Origin: Thalassia testudinum
Taxonomy: Eukaryota > Streptophyta > Magnoliopsida > Alismatales > Hydrocharitaceae
NCBI GenBank assembly: GCA_037157565.1
Contig: JAZHRO010000003.1
Location: forward strand, 70,062,501-70,126,500
Direction of reading: 5' to 3'
DNA: 64,000 bases
Under the pieces are notes generated by a model, which worked only from the letters and a program-made list of their open reading frames with translations, was not told the origin of the DNA and searched no databases. Positions within the stretch are counted from its first letter, which is position 1, and every line of letters begins with the position of its first letter. Made by a program: the position numbers and the translations under genes. Below, piece by piece: positions 46,203 through 58,151 of the stretch.

Positions 46203-46916
46203 GGAGACCCCCTCCATACGAAATTCTCATCCCTTCCTTCTCTCCTCTACCTCTCCAAAGCTCAAGAGAAGCTTGTCCCACACCTGGGATGCTCCTCGCG
46301 AGATAAGGTCAAATTTTCGCTCTCATTTTAGAAGTGGATCCCGTGACAACGACGACGTGCTACCCCATTCTCATTCCTCCTGCTTCGACCTCCTTCTTCC
46401 TACTCCATCCTCCTTCATCCAGGCGACGTCTCGTCCGACTCGTCCGCCAAGCAATCGTTGAGGATGATAACTTCTCTCTTCTATTCTTCTTTACAGCTTT
46501 CTAGAGTAGAATTTTCCTACTTTCTAGTGTAGCTGATTTCTTGCTTTCTAGTGTAATTCTTCTCTGGTTTTATTTTATAAACATTTCGAATTATTGAATG
46601 CATGTTTTCCCTCTCTTTGTCTCTCTTATTCTGATTGTTAATATGGCTTCATTGTAATTACAACACTTCACTTTTCAACAAAAATTCTAAAAAAATATAA
46701 TTGCGAATATACATCGACATAGCCTCCCTGAGTTCGACCTGGGATTTCTATTCCAGTATAAATTTTATTTGTTGACCACGAGTTCTTCACTTTCACACTA
46801 CGACGACAGGTTTTTCAAAACCAAACACGTTAGCGTAGTAGCTCAGAGATTCAACAAGACGTATTTCATGCTATATTACAATGCACTCATCCTTTTTGCG
46901 ATCTACGCTTTGAACA

Positions 46917-47788
46917 CGACTACGTGGCACGATCAGAGTGCGCCACAGCTGGACGAGTGATCTCATGTGATTTACAAAATCAGGAAGTCGCGTGCACACA
47001 TGAGCCGTCCGATCGTGAGATCAGACGGCTGACGATTAAGCTCGGAAAAGAGGCGAGCGGGAGAATGAGGAAGATAGGGGAACTGTTTGGCGCATGCGAG
47101 GTGCTAGTGGGGCCATTAGATCATGATCTAAGGGATGTGGGCGCATCACGTGTCGGCCAGAGAAGCGATTAGAGCGATGGAGGCAAATTTTGAGGTGAGA
47201 TCTAATCTATTGATCTCCTGATCAACGGATTATATGAAATAGGTGTTGCTACATGAGATTAAGGGCTAAAATACCCTTTTTGCCCTCCATAAAAGCTATA
47301 AAAGAAGGCCAGGGCCCCCAGTTGAAGTATCTCTCTCCTATCAAGTCTAGATAGAACTATTCCACCTTCTCTGCAACTCTCCATCCATCAGCAACTCCGC
47401 TCTGACCTTCATCCCGATGCTCTAGATCTGAGGTGCTACTACATCTCCTGCAAGCATCCTACAAGTGGCGTCATCTCTCTGCGACTTTCTCTCTCAATCT
47501 CTCTCTATCTATCTATCTATTTATTTCTAGTAGCATTCTTTACTATGAAAACTCTATTTAATTGCAATAAAACTCTAATCTTTTGAATGCATATATCTAA
47601 TTCTTATACATATATACATATATAAATATCTATTTAAAGCAAGTTCTATTGAGAAGCTTTTGCAAAAATCGAGATTGCTTCCCTGTGAATGACCCAGAAC
47701 TCACAGGTTTTATAAATTTTTTTGTCAACATGTTTTCACACTATACTACAACTAATTAACTTTTAAAATGTGATTTATGCACCGAACA
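46917..47788 (+). repeat. LTR of R, 5'-truncated
   Basis: GATC-rich U3 remnant, TATAAAA at 47297-47303, R-U5 with CTATCTAT repeats near 47505, end GCACCGAACA. Confidence 0.7.
47297..47303 (+). promoter_or_regulatory. TATA box of R LTR
   Basis: TATAAAA followed by GAAGGCCAGGG. Confidence 0.5.
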
Positions 47789-47791
47789 TGT

Positions 47792-47809
47792 TGGCACCGT
47801 TGCTAGGGA
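47792..47809 (+). other. Primer-binding site of R (tRNA-Asp)
   Basis: Fifteen of 18 bases agree with the tRNA-Asp (GUC) complement; all three changes are transitions. Confidence 0.8.
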
Positions 47810-49009
47810 AGCAATGGATAATTTGGAAGCATTTCCTCATACTGCTTATTTGAGATTTCTAGCCATTTCTATTTGCGTGTGCAGGAAGTGCAGAAATCCA
47901 GGGGAAAGATGCAACAAACAAAGAAATTGCATGTTCAAATCTAAGGTAAGTACTCATAGGTTAGATTAGTTAGATTTTAAAAAAAATTAGGTATTTACTT
48001 GAACCTTAGGAGTAGTTAGAATTTGCTTAATTATTATAAAAAAAATTTCCCTCTTGATTTTTGGGCTAAAACAAAGTTTTATCTTAAAAATTCAATTCTC
48101 GGAGATCGGTAGAGCTAAAAATTCTCAATGTGTTGCTAGACCTAGATTTCAAAGTCACAAACAACATATCTAAATTTTGGGTAAATTAGAGTTATATAGA
48201 AATTTTAAAAATTCGCGTACTAATCTGTTATCAATATGTTTATTGTTCCTATTTTTTTAGAGTTCAAAATATCATAAGAAATTTTATTTAATCTAATTGA
48301 CTTGAAATTTTAAGCATTGAATTTCTAGGATAATCAAGAATTGAAAAAAATCTGAAAAAATTATTTCTTACTTGTTTAGTTGAATGATTATCCAATCACC
48401 AACTTGGGGTCAAAACAAACTACGAAACCCTTAATACACTATATCAGAAAAAAATAGAAAACGTGCATTAAAAATTCCTAAAAAATATTTTCTAAGTGCC
48501 TAGTTAGTGGTGCACGAAGACCAATTGATTTCATTGCTTGGGTTGCACCATTGATCTGATTTTGAACTTAAAAGAATCATCTAGAATTATCTGTGCTTAG
48601 GGTTCCACATTAAGGATAGAGCACACCTGCATTTTCATATTTAATGAAAATCTATCAAACAAATTGGAATTTGCAAAACTCTTGCATGGCTCATAAAAAC
48701 CTTGATTGAAAATATTATCTCAAGTGAACCCTAAAACTCATTAACACAAGCATTCGAATCTTAAAATTCACTTCATCATAAGAAATTGCTTGTGAACGCT
48801 ATTTCCCTGAGCACTTCACACATTTCAAAATCAAATTTTAAGGGCAAACACCCCCTAACGCCCATCATATTCCAAAAGCACATCAAACCCATGCCTAAAA
48901 CTGAGTAGACATGTGCTAGGCAAGACTAATAGACTTGGGGACTTGAAACTAGATTGGGCAAAGGTCAAGTCCTTGTCTACTTGGAACCACTAGTGACAAG
49001 AAAGGTCTT
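47810..49009 (+). other. Leader of R
   Basis: AT-rich, 1.2 kb, no ORF. It shares AAAAATATTTTCTAAG-like text with the C and P leaders. Confidence 0.6.
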
Positions 49010-49870
49010 TGCAGTAACTGTTTGCAAGGTGAAATCGGGTTTTAAAATAAAGCATTGTAATATAGCCAAAATCGCTTTGAAAATAAATGAATTTTGTTAC
49101 TTGAAAATGTAAATCCAAGGTCGAATACAGGGAGCAAATTGGGGTCTAAAAATTAAGAACACAAATTTCAAATTTGATATAATATGCAATGAAGAATCAA
49201 AATTATAATACAAGAAATTCAATGTCAATGTAAATAGAAGCGCAAAAAATAATATGGGTGTCTGATTTTGAAAATTAGACGTCTTAAATATCAAGTGCTA
49301 CTATGCTACTCTTCTTTGTCTTCTGTCAGATCTCTTTCTTCTCCTTTCTTTTCTTTCTTTTGCTGATAGCCTTCTTTCTTCTTGGCCCTTCTTATTCTTC
49401 CCTTCTCTGATTTCTTCTTTCTTTACTCTACAATCCTCAGCCTCTACCTTCTTCCTTGGCTTCTTTCTTCTTCTCTGGCTCTTCTCCTTCCTTCTATTTC
49501 TGACCTCCTCTGCCTTAGCTTCCTTTCCTTAGCTTCCTCTACAGCTTCTGCCTTCTTATTTCTTGGCTTCACCCTTGTCTTCTTCTTCCTATTTTTCTCC
49601 TTAGAGCAAAACCTACCCCTACCCTCCGCGCGATCTCTTTTCTTCCTTCTCTCTTATGCTCGCTCTCCAAGAGCATTCTCGGATTATCAGGTCGAGTATG
49701 CACGCCTGGGACCAGGCCCACCGACATGCGTGGTGGGCAAGGAGTGCACAAGGTAGTCTGGTATATGGATCAGAGCCAGGTCTACGTGGCATAGGGTCAC
49801 AAACGAGGTGGTAGGCAAGTGGGACCTCACCCCGTGGTCAGGAGGCGATAAGCCCCTAACACTTTCTCAC

Positions 49871-49911
49871 TTTATATCACCACTTCCGCTCCTGATCTTC
49901 CGAGGTAGGAC
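49871..49911 (-). promoter_or_regulatory. snRNA-type USE and TATA pair in LTR E
   Basis: In sense GTCCTACCTCG (49911-49901), 24 bases, TATAAAG. The spacing is identical to LTR A although 9 or more of the 24 spacer bases differ. The first T4 in sense is at 49611-49608, the homologous place to 2334 in A. Confidence 0.45.
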
Positions 49912-50776
49912 TAAATGTCCCTCCTTCCTCATAGGCACCTGCAGTAAACGTTCGCGTCCAATTGCAGAGGACACGTGGTCATCGACTCTAATAGCTGGGC
50001 TAGAGATGTGAGCGAAGGAAACCCACACAGCCTAGGACCTGGAGCCTGGGATGAAGCTCTCGATCTTACTTCATGCTCTGTCAATGGCGGTGAAGGCCTG
50101 AACCCTATCAACAAGAAAACGGCCTTGCGGCCTCATCAAAGCACGTAGGGAGCTTCACTTGGACACGATGAAGGTGGTACAGTGGTCAGCATGGCGTGTC
50201 CTAAGCATGCGTGCCTAGGTCACCTTGTGTGTGCGGATGTGGGTGTGTTCGGGGGGCATTCTAGGGGCATGTCATGATGAATGGAAAGAGGGTTTAGGGT
50301 CAGTGAGGTGTGGCAGAGTTCGTGAGGTGGTTGGTGAGGTGGATGGGTCTGTGGAGTGGCGAAAACACCTTGCCGGTGGTCTGACTGGAGGTGGAGACGA
50401 TGGTGGTGGTTTGTGAGTGTCGAGGTGTAAGAGCAGAAATAAATGAGAGAAAAAGGATGAGAAGAGAAAGAGAACTTATCTGAGGGTGGTTAGATGAAGG
50501 GGGATGCAGAGGATGCGGCTAGCTCGTATTTGCCATCGTCGGAGATGAAAGTCCTAGTGAGAGGAGGATGGCGACGACGAGAGGGTAGTAGGAGTGTTGG
50601 CTAGTGTGGCGTGACATGGACGAAGGAGATAAAGGTAACTCTGCCACTGGTATTATGGCAGGGTGATGAGAGAGGGAGAAAAGTGTCTCCTGAGCTTGTT
50701 GGGTGTTTGGTCGGAGGGGAGGAGAGAAAATTGGGGGTATCTCAGGCCAATTCAAGCTTAGCTTTTGTGGAATGAT

Positions 50777-50783
50777 CTGGGGA
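50777..50783 (-). promoter_or_regulatory. TATA box of E LTR
   Basis: TATAAAA in sense, matching 1109 in LTR A. Confidence 0.5.
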
Positions 50784-51730
50784 CCCTTTTATAGCCCCTG
50801 GCAGAGGGTCTTGTGGTTGGAAGCCAAGCTTCCAATCACAGCAACCTCACCGAAGATGGAAGGTCAAAAATTCCCAAATCCCTCATGCATTCGCATGAGA
50901 GATTGGGTACAATTAGGGCACCAAATTTGGTTCACATGAGAGGAGATTTCTTATAGAATCTCCCTTTCAAATTTGAAAGGGATTCTCTGAGGAATCAGGG
51001 AGTTCTTTCCCTCAAATCCTTGCCAGAGTAGGATTCCCTTCACAGTAATGGTCGAGGGACCTAATTTCAAAGAATGACGAGGATGTTAGGGGGTTTCTGT
51101 AAAGGTTTTCAAAAGTTAGGGGTAGAAATGTAATTGGGCTGGACCTGTTTGCGAAGTAGGTCAAGGTGAATTCCCCTTAGGTGTAAATTTTGGTACAAAC
51201 CTAATTTGGACCTAAGGAATCCAATGGTGAAGTTGGATGTTAGTTTTGACCACGTTTGACTAGGAAATTTGCAAAAAACCCAATTTAGGGCAAACAATTG
51301 ACTGAGACCCCAATTTAGGTCAAATTAGGTTCTAAGGGCCAAATTGAAGGTTCTAAACACTAGACGATAATTTTCCATGATTTTTGGAGGGCTTAGGTGA
51401 ATTTTATCTTGACTAGAACCTTGTTAAATTAAGTGTGTCTGTTTTAGGGTTACAAGAAGTCATTTAATTCACAGATTTCACATAAACCCTTTCCTGTTTG
51501 AACCAATCCACTTTTTATCTTGTTAAGACCATTTGACCTATGTTTAGTCCATGAGTAATCCCGTTGTTGCACTGCAATGGTAAAATTTTAGTTTTACCCC
51601 TTATTTCTTACTTTTCTTTTAGAAGGGTTATTCCTTGGGTTAGGACCTTTAGTTGGTTATGTAGGAGCTTTTATTCCCTTTTCTAGGCCAAAATGAGCTA
51701 GTTAGGGCTCATGATGGTATTCCCATCGTA

Positions 51731-51765
51731 CCCCCAACCTAGCTTTTTCTAGTCCCTTAGTAAAA
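51731..51765 (-). promoter_or_regulatory. 3' polypurine tract of E with decayed hairpin
   Basis: In sense TTTTACTAA GGGA CTAGAAAAA then GGTTGGGGG. The stem is weaker than in the other elements. Confidence 0.55.
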
Positions 51766-52224
51766 TTTTAAGGTTTTAACTTCTACTCTAGACCATTAAT
51801 TCTTTGATGTTCAGAGATTATGATGAGTACTTTTTCTTTTCTTTTTGATTAGGTTAGAATGCCGACAATAGGGCTAGAGGTACAAAGTATCAACCAAGAT
51901 CCAGACCTGACCAACTCTAGCCTCGATCTTCTGTGAAGGTTTTTAAGGCCCATAGGAACTATCCTAAGGTTTGTTGGACTCCGCAATTAAAGCACCCGTG
52001 CTTGAAACGTATTTTAACCTCGGATCAGTTTGAAGTAAGTTTTTTTGTAAGAGTGAGACAGAGGATTTATTTGTTTGGAGAGTTTTCTCGCTCTTTTCTT
52101 TTTATTTCTAGCATCGGATTGGCTTCTCAACATGGTCTATATCGGACTCCTCATCCCCATCATCAATCCTTGAAAGGTCCCTAGCAATCGATGCTTCGTG
52201 ATAGCACCACCCATGGCAACCCCA
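51766..52224 (-). other. 3' non-coding region of E, left part
   Basis: No ORF. It ends at CCCCA where N was inserted and continues at 59776. Confidence 0.5.
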
Positions 52225-52933
52225 ATGGTCATGCGTGTTTCGCATGTTAGAAATCGAGGTTACAAGTAACCTGTCGTCGTAGTTGCAAAATGCGTCAATC
52301 AAATACAATTTATACCGAAACTCCAGGGGAGTCCCAGGTCGAACACAGGGAGGCGACGTTTACTTTACTTGAAAAACGCGCTTCGATTAGTTTCTTTTTG
52401 GTATTTTGGGATTTTGTTATTTTTTTGTGCTTTTGAAATAAAAGACAAGCAAATGATTCACAAGATAGAGATGTGGAACGAAAATGGTATATATATCAAT
52501 CCAATGTCTATTACAATCTACTATGAAAGCATAAAAAGAGAGGGAGGTGAAAGGAAATCTCCCGAATCGGCTGTTCGGCGAGACGACGGCGCCTGCCGGA
52601 AGCTCGGACAAAAAAGGTGAGGAATGGGACGACGGAGGTGAGATGCTGGAGGACGTTGGGTTGAGGAAAGCTTCAGCGTAGCTCCAAAATGGAGGTGAGA
52701 AGACGGAGTTGATCTGCTACCGGAATGGAGTTGGGAGGATGGCTCTAAGGTGACCTATGAAGGGAGATGGGAAGTTGAAAGAGTATTTGGTGAGGCAGAG
52801 GTTCGCTACACTAATAGGCACCTTGGGAGCTTGAGAACAAGCTCTAATGGAGAGTTGGTAGGCTTGTTAGAGCTTGGGAGTAGGTGGGAGTAGAGTAGGT
52901 AAAGATGGCTTGGAAGGGAGGGGGTGTAGGTCC

Positions 52934-52940
52934 TTTTATA
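52934..52940 (-). promoter_or_regulatory. TATA box of N 3' LTR
   Basis: TATAAAA in sense, same as 58840-58846. Confidence 0.5.
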
Positions 52941-53287
52941 GTGGTGGAGAAGAGACAAAAATCGTATATGGGTCATTACTGACGTCCACAAATGTTGCTG
53001 CAGCTGTCGCTGAAGATCCACCTATCAAATCCTCTCGCGGGCATGTGCAGACCATTAGTGATAGCTGCAAGCGTCACTAAAGGTGCATCGCTAAAGATTT
53101 GCACCAGTCCTGCTGGCTCACTCCATTGGCGCTACGCGGTTCGCGCGCCCTTGCTCCTCGCTACTTGCGCGCGCGCGCAGTATGCGCTGCGTTGCTGCTG
53201 CACGCAGTGCACTGCGTGCGGCCGCAGCTGTGTGCGGTTGCGGCTGTGCACGTGTGCTACTATTGCTGGCTGGCGTTGGGCAGCCTA

Positions 53288-53309
53288 GATGGCGCCATGT
53301 GGCGGCACC
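53288..53309 (-). promoter_or_regulatory. U3 palindrome copy in N 3' LTR
   Basis: GATGGCGCCAT then GTGGCGGCACC; centre CATGTG. About 455 bases from the LTR start. Confidence 0.5.
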
Positions 53310-53765
53310 TGGGCCATCCATTCTTCTTTCTTTTGTAAAGGGTGCCACAGTGCTTAGATCGGGATGATTCTTACGATGTCGGACTGCGATCGTCGCTCTG
53401 GATCCATCCATACAGTTGGATTTTCCATCCAAAACCTGTATGGATGTCACATTGCCCCCTGGTTGTTGATCTTCCTTGAGCTTCATGTGATGTTATGGGA
53501 CTCTGATGTGGATAATTTCAGAGGCGTTAGACTCTGATCGTTGTATTAATCAGATCTGTACGGTCTGATCGTCCATCCGAGTCCCTGAAATAAATCCTCT
53601 CCTCTCCTGACCATAAAAAGAACCTAATTAACCCAAAATATATACAATTACTCTAAATGCATAATGGTGCATGTTATGCAATATTTATAACATGAAATGT
53701 AAATCTAAACCTAGGAACATTCTTGAATAGGCATTTTGACCAAAATAGATGTGTCTATATCATAC

Positions 53766-53800
53766 CCCCATGCTTATCTTTTGCTAGTCCCTAGTAAAAT
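53766..53800 (-). promoter_or_regulatory. 3' polypurine tract of N with upstream hairpin
   Basis: In sense TTTTACTAG GGA CTAGCAAAA (one mismatch), then GCATGGGGG up to the LTR. Confidence 0.7.
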
Positions 53801-55030
53801 TAAATTACATGCTATGTATAAAATCAAAATTAGGATTAGATCTCTTAGGCCTAAGTCGTTTATTAACAATTGAAAATTTCAACTAAGGTCCTAAACCACG
53901 GAGACTCAACAGTACTCGAGTGTCTACCAGAACGTAGTTTGCCCAAGTCCTCGCCATATTTGAGAAGGGAAGATATATATATATTTATTTTTCTTCTTTT
54001 CTAATTTTTTTTGTACTTTTGGAGTTTGAGAGTTCCAGGATACCTTTTTACGGCTACCCAACCCGCACAAGGCTTGAAGAGGACTCTAAGCACTAAGCAT
54101 CTTTGTGAAAAAGTGATAGACTCACAAAACAACCATTAAGACAGACTTCGGGTTTCTACGACCATTGGTGACCATGCCTAAAGGTTTATCTTTATGATCG
54201 GTAGCTTTCTCCCTACTTCTTTTATTGATGGGGTCAACATAAGGGCAAACCCAGTGTATATCTCCCCGATTTATTCTACTTCCTCGCTTCTTCCCTAAGT
54301 GTTTTGGGAATTATTGTGCTTTTTTTTGTGTGCTACGTTCTGGACAATCGGCTGATGAGTTGTTACCACCGACAATATGCCAGCCATACTCGTGCGGTGA
54401 AGTGTGGTTTTATTTATTTATTTTTTATTTTCACTTTTTCTTTTCTTTTTCTTTTCTTTTTGAGTGTTTCCTTTTTTTTTTTAAGTAGGTGGCTTCCCTA
54501 ATCTAAGATTTACCTAAAGGGAGTACAACGAAAATGGTCTTGTGGCTGGGCTCTGGACAATCGGCCGATGAGCTATTACCACCGACAACTTGCCAGCCAT
54601 ACCACCCAAGTCGGTACATTAGCTACCCAATTTCCGTAAAATTCGTCGGAAAGTGAGTTAGTGCAAATAAAATGTGTGTAGATGCTTAGGCTTAAAGTCC
54701 CCCCAAATCAGAGGAAGGGTTGATAAGTCGCATACTTATCATCCCAAATTATTTACCGAATTAAAATAAACTTTAATTGGCAAGGACTCAAGACTAAGTC
54801 CACATTCGAGTGGACACCCGGGCTAATTAAGCCCTAAGATCTGAAGAGTCTAGGAGTTTAAGTCCTCTCATATCATTTCCTAAAGTTAATAACTTCCAAA
54901 TGCCTAAGTTCTATTTTCCTAATTTCTTTTTTTATCTTTTTTCAATTTTTCAATTTTTTTTTAATTTTAAAAGAAACTAAAAGAAATTCTATGGAGTTAA
55001 CATAATGATTTCAGGAATTGATTATCCACC
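53801..55030 (-). other. 3' non-coding region of N
   Basis: Related to the M1 region. A direct repeat of about 50 bases around GCCAGCCATAC lies at 54337-54389 and 54550-54602, at the places seen in M1. Confidence 0.6.
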
Positions 55031-55063
55031 CCCCCATGCCTAAATGATGTAATGTCCTCATTG
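55031..55063 (-). promoter_or_regulatory. First purine module of N
   Basis: In sense AATG AGGA CATT, then GGCATGGGGGGG. Confidence 0.6.
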
Positions 55064-55154
55064 TAAAAATAAAGACATGAAAATGGCAGAATAAACAGAA
55101 CATCACCTGAGTGTCGTGAAAATCTGGTCTGCTCTGCAGAGAGAAGAGTGTATA

Positions 55155-55190
55155 CACACGCGCTAAGTTTAATGCCTTCAGCTAGGCATA
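55155..55190 (-). promoter_or_regulatory. Post-pol motif of N
   Basis: In sense ATGCCTAGCTGAAGGCATTA followed by AACTTAGCGCG, although N has no pol. Confidence 0.5.
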
Positions 55191-55237
55191 ACATACATAC
55201 AAAGAAGAAATTAAGAATTCACAAGTGCGGGTCAGAA

Positions 55238-56216
55238 TCAAAATAAAAGGTTTATCCTGAAACCCGTTTGCAGAAGATGTCCACAGACGTGGATGAGATT
55301 ATGGTGCAGACCCATGCCCCAGGGTCGAGTGGTTCTCAGGTTCTGGATGAAAATCACCCACAACTGAAGGTTTGTTGTGTTTACGGGGCTGGGCCTGCGG
55401 TTTAGTGGTGTGCAACCCAAGACCAAAGTGTCGGACAATGGGTAAAGATGGTTCAATAGGTGTGGTTGTCCACTTAACATCTATCTTAGAAAAATAATCA
55501 ATTATTTCGAGCTTGGGTTGCATGTGAAAGATATCGTAAGGGTCCTGGTAGAAAGTAGGTGGTTTTAGGTCAATAGGTACCGTTAGATCCAAAATCAAAC
55601 TTCCCTCAGAATTAGCCTCCCAAATCTTTATTTCAATAATTCTATCCTCCAACACCAAGGGCTCAGGCTTCGAGACCTCTTACATATTATTCACCCCATA
55701 TGATTCTCCCAAGTCCAGAAATCCTGGTTGAATCATGATTGACTTGGGCACAAAGATCTCAGACGTTAGCTCTTCAGGGTGCAGATGAGGACTGGGGTCA
55801 CTGATTGAATCATCAAGATTCGGATCCTCCAAGTTAACCCCAACCAAATCCAAATCTTCAATAATTTGGCTATGAACTGGTTTGTCAGATTCCTCAAGCC
55901 CATTTGACTCACTAAAATCCTCTTCCTTAAGTTCAAGTGAGACTTCACCAAAAGATTCTTCACCCTCTGAGTCAAAGAATCCATGATCCTCATTTATATA
56001 TGTCTCAAAATCATATGTCATTTCATGGTCCGTGGAGACATATTTTTCCTCGCTCCTTGGCTCAGGGATATCAGGTGAATCAATTGGTTCATCCTCAAAT
56101 GGTTGCTCTAGCCCATCTTGGTCATCCCCAGTCTCAGAAAATGTATCCCCCCTGACAGGCGCTTGAGCGGGTTCAGACATTGGCTCTCTTGAAAGGGGGT
56201 TCATCTTGAGAATCAT
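55238..56216 (-). pseudogene. Acidic accessory ORF of N
   Basis: Open from 56216 to a TAA at 55680, then on in the same frame to 55299; about 305 codons with one stop, where M1 has CAA. The first 180 residues are strongly acidic (many Asp/Glu, e.g. EDLDLVGVNLEDPNLDDSIS). The rest holds KSIMIQPGFLDLG and FGLGLHTTKPQAQP. The end (VIFIQNL, HVCGHLL) is reached only by a frame change near 55365. M1 carries a relative behind RNase H. No domain is recognised; no signal peptide or membrane segment seen. Confidence 0.55.
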
Positions 56217-56940
56217 GCCAAGATTTGACTAGTGCAACCACAAATTTCATCCTCAACCTCGACAATTTCCCAAGAAGAAACTCACCCAAGTCCCTATCCC
56301 TAACACTTTGGAGCAAATCCAGTAGAGAACTATTAAGTTCATCAATCATTTTAATCATAGGCTCTAGTGCTTCAGTGCATGGTGTTGGCTGAGCTTCTAA
56401 AGATTGTATAGTGTTCCTCAAATTAGCCAACACCCTATCCTGGATCTGGTTCACCTGAACTGACTGGTTCGGTTCAGGTTTGGGTGGGTTCAGGTTAAAT
56501 CTAGGGGAGCCAAGATGTTGAGGTTCTCAGGTCCCTCCCAGAAAGTAGGTAATTCTAGGTTATTCAAAGGATGGTGGTGACCTATATTCGATGGAATACT
56601 GGGGAGGGTAGGTGTTATAATCATGATATCCTTCCGGATTGTAGATCAGGTTGGTTTAGTCATCAAAGGATGGAGATCCATAATCATTATATCTCTGGGA
56701 AGGATAATAATCAAAGTCTTTTTGTCTAGGGTTAGGCCCTGGACCTTGAGGTTCGGATTCATATCCCCAATCAAAGTCATCTTGGCTAGTGGATGGGTAA
56801 TTACAAGTCAAGTCGGGATAGTAATCACCTTGGGGATAATTGGTGGTAGGAGGATTGGAAGTGAAATGTGTGTAGGATGTGGAAGGGTACATGGTGAAGT
56901 AAGAAGGGAAATCAGAAGAGAAAGGAGACCTACAATACAA
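56173..56940 (-). pseudogene. Tyr/Pro-rich gag-like ORF of N
   Basis: Read in one frame with three stops. The start is a Ser/Tyr/Pro-rich tract (DYYPDLTCNYPSTS, YNPEGYHDYNTYPP). It resembles gag C-terminal tails in composition only. The end (LANLRNTIQSLEAQ, MIKMIDELNSSLLDLLQSV) may form a short coiled coil. It overlaps the accessory ORF by 44 bases in another frame, possibly a frameshift site. Confidence 0.45.
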
Positions 56941-58133
56941 AAATACAAGCCTACCCTTAGTTTGGGTAGCCTAAAGGTCTACAGACTCTCAGAATCCGTC
57001 CTAAGATTATAGACGATTTACTCCACTTATGTCCAGGCAATCCAACCAGTTAGAAGGAGGGACTGGGGTGAAGGTTCTTCCTTTGGCTTGCACCTTCAGT
57101 TCCTAGTGTACCCCCCAGCCTTGGTTGTTTGATGCTACTCCCCTAGCTAGACATCAGATTGACTAGTATAAGCAGGTTAATCATGAACAATCTTAATTTG
57201 GATCCCGACGAGTGAACCAATCCTTAGGGCCAACGTCTAATCAATTTTAGTTAGGCTTGGGACAATGGTGCTTCAGGAATGTGATGGGCCCTTTAGATGG
57301 GTTGTGCCCTTAATGATCAATTAAAATGTGTGTGCATGCACAACTAGGGTTCTCAAGCAAGGTTATTTGATGATGTGTCTTTTAGGGTTCAACCTTGTTT
57401 AGTAGCTTTTAGGGTTTAATTCTTAGGTTGGTTCAATCAAGGTTTAGTAGAACACTGCAAGTTTTGAAAGCACGGGTGATGATATGTTCTTTTAAAAATA
57501 AAAAATAATGTGGAGTGCCTGGTTCAACCCTAAGAATCAACCCTAAGTGGCAAGTTACTTCATGGATTAGTTTTAGATTGAGTGGTGCGGCCCAAACAGC
57601 TTAATCAATAGGCTTATTGCACCACTTAGTTTAGGCACACAAGAATGCTTAACCTATTTAGATTTCTACTCACTTATGTGTATTTAGTTGAAGTGTAATG
57701 GGTCCACAGGTCAGATCCCAGTTAAGTGGTAGAATCAAAGTAATTGTGCACCTTAGGAAAAGAAGTTGTGGGCGTTAAGTGTGTAGCTTTCAAAAAATCC
57801 CACAATCACATAACACTTTTTTTTATTTTTATTTTTTTATTTATGCAGATGGCGAGGTGAGTGGAGGTGGCAAACAAAGAACCAAATCTATCCTAGGGTT
57901 TATAAAAAGCACCTAAGTTGATTTGGGTTTGACTTATTCAGTTATGGAATGAAAACTAAGGTGGGGGTGGTGTGGGGGACACTTACAAAACACTCTACCC
58001 GCACTTTACTCCGGTCAGCCGCACTTGGATCTCCATGCTAGGGTACCTGCAGGACAGTAGATCAAAGATAAGTAAGGTTAGTGCTATGTAAATGCAAAGA
58101 AACGTAATAAACAATAAAGTAAATTCCATTGCC
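56941..58133 (-). other. Leader of N
   Basis: 1.2 kb without a credible ORF between gag-like ORF and primer site. Confidence 0.55.
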
Positions 58134-58151
58134 TCCCCGGCAACAGCGCCA
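58134..58151 (-). other. Primer-binding site of N (tRNA-Asp)
   Basis: Seventeen of 18 bases agree with the tRNA-Asp (GUC) complement; two or three bases after the LTR end. Confidence 0.9.

Larger units (their letters stand above)
45128..46856 (+). repeat. Solo LTR of the M1 (L1) family with target duplication
   Basis: Starts TGATGTAAAC, ends ATTCAACA. The flanking bases 45123-45127 and 46857-46861 are both AGACG, an exact 5-base target duplication. No internal region is present, the mark of LTR-LTR recombination. TATA at 46196. A 16-base perfect palindrome (TGTAAACATGTTTACA) lies at 45131-45146. Confidence 0.9.
39797..46916 (+). mobile_element. Element Q: 5'-truncated Athila-like element
   Basis: It starts inside RT, runs through RNase H and integrase to a stop at 41825-41827, then post-pol motif, first purine module, 3' non-coding region, polypurine tract and 3' LTR (43504-46916). 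That LTR is interrupted by a solo LTR at 45128-46856. Left border is the end of the P LTR. Confidence 0.8.
43504..46916 (+). repeat. 3' LTR of Q, interrupted by a solo LTR
   Basis: Outer parts 43504-45127 and 46862-46916 give about 1.68 kb. The end (GATCTACGCTTTGAACA) aligns with the end of the R LTR (TGATTTATGCACCGAACA). TATA at 44712. A degenerate form of the U3 palindrome is at 43944-43965. Confidence 0.75.
46917..49009 (+). mobile_element. Element R: LTR end, primer site and leader
   Basis: The LTR 3' part (46917-47788) has TATA at 47297 and a U5 like that of Q; then primer site and an AT-rich leader. The element is cut on the left by Q and on the right by the E LTR, and no coding part lies in the window. 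Confidence 0.7.
49010..51728 (-). repeat. 3' LTR of E (family of LTR A)
   Basis: In sense it starts CGATGGGAATACC (from TG by one change) and ends GTTACTGCA. TATA at 50777-50783. snRNA-like USE and TATA at 49871-49911. Pyrimidine-rich on the plus strand at 49310-49600. Flank on the left is GTCTT. Confidence 0.8.
52225..53763 (-). repeat. 3' LTR of N
   Basis: In sense TGATATAGAC to GACCA(T). Two copies of an 80-base tandem unit (from about 52973). TATA at 52934-52940. CpG-rich block 53130-53290. Palindrome copy at 53288-53309. Confidence 0.85.

Noticed and set aside
49382..49756. Leu/Ser/Phe-rich 124-codon frame resembling a membrane protein
   Set aside because: Antisense of the purine-rich tract of LTR E; hydrophobic only because of TTC and CTT repeats.
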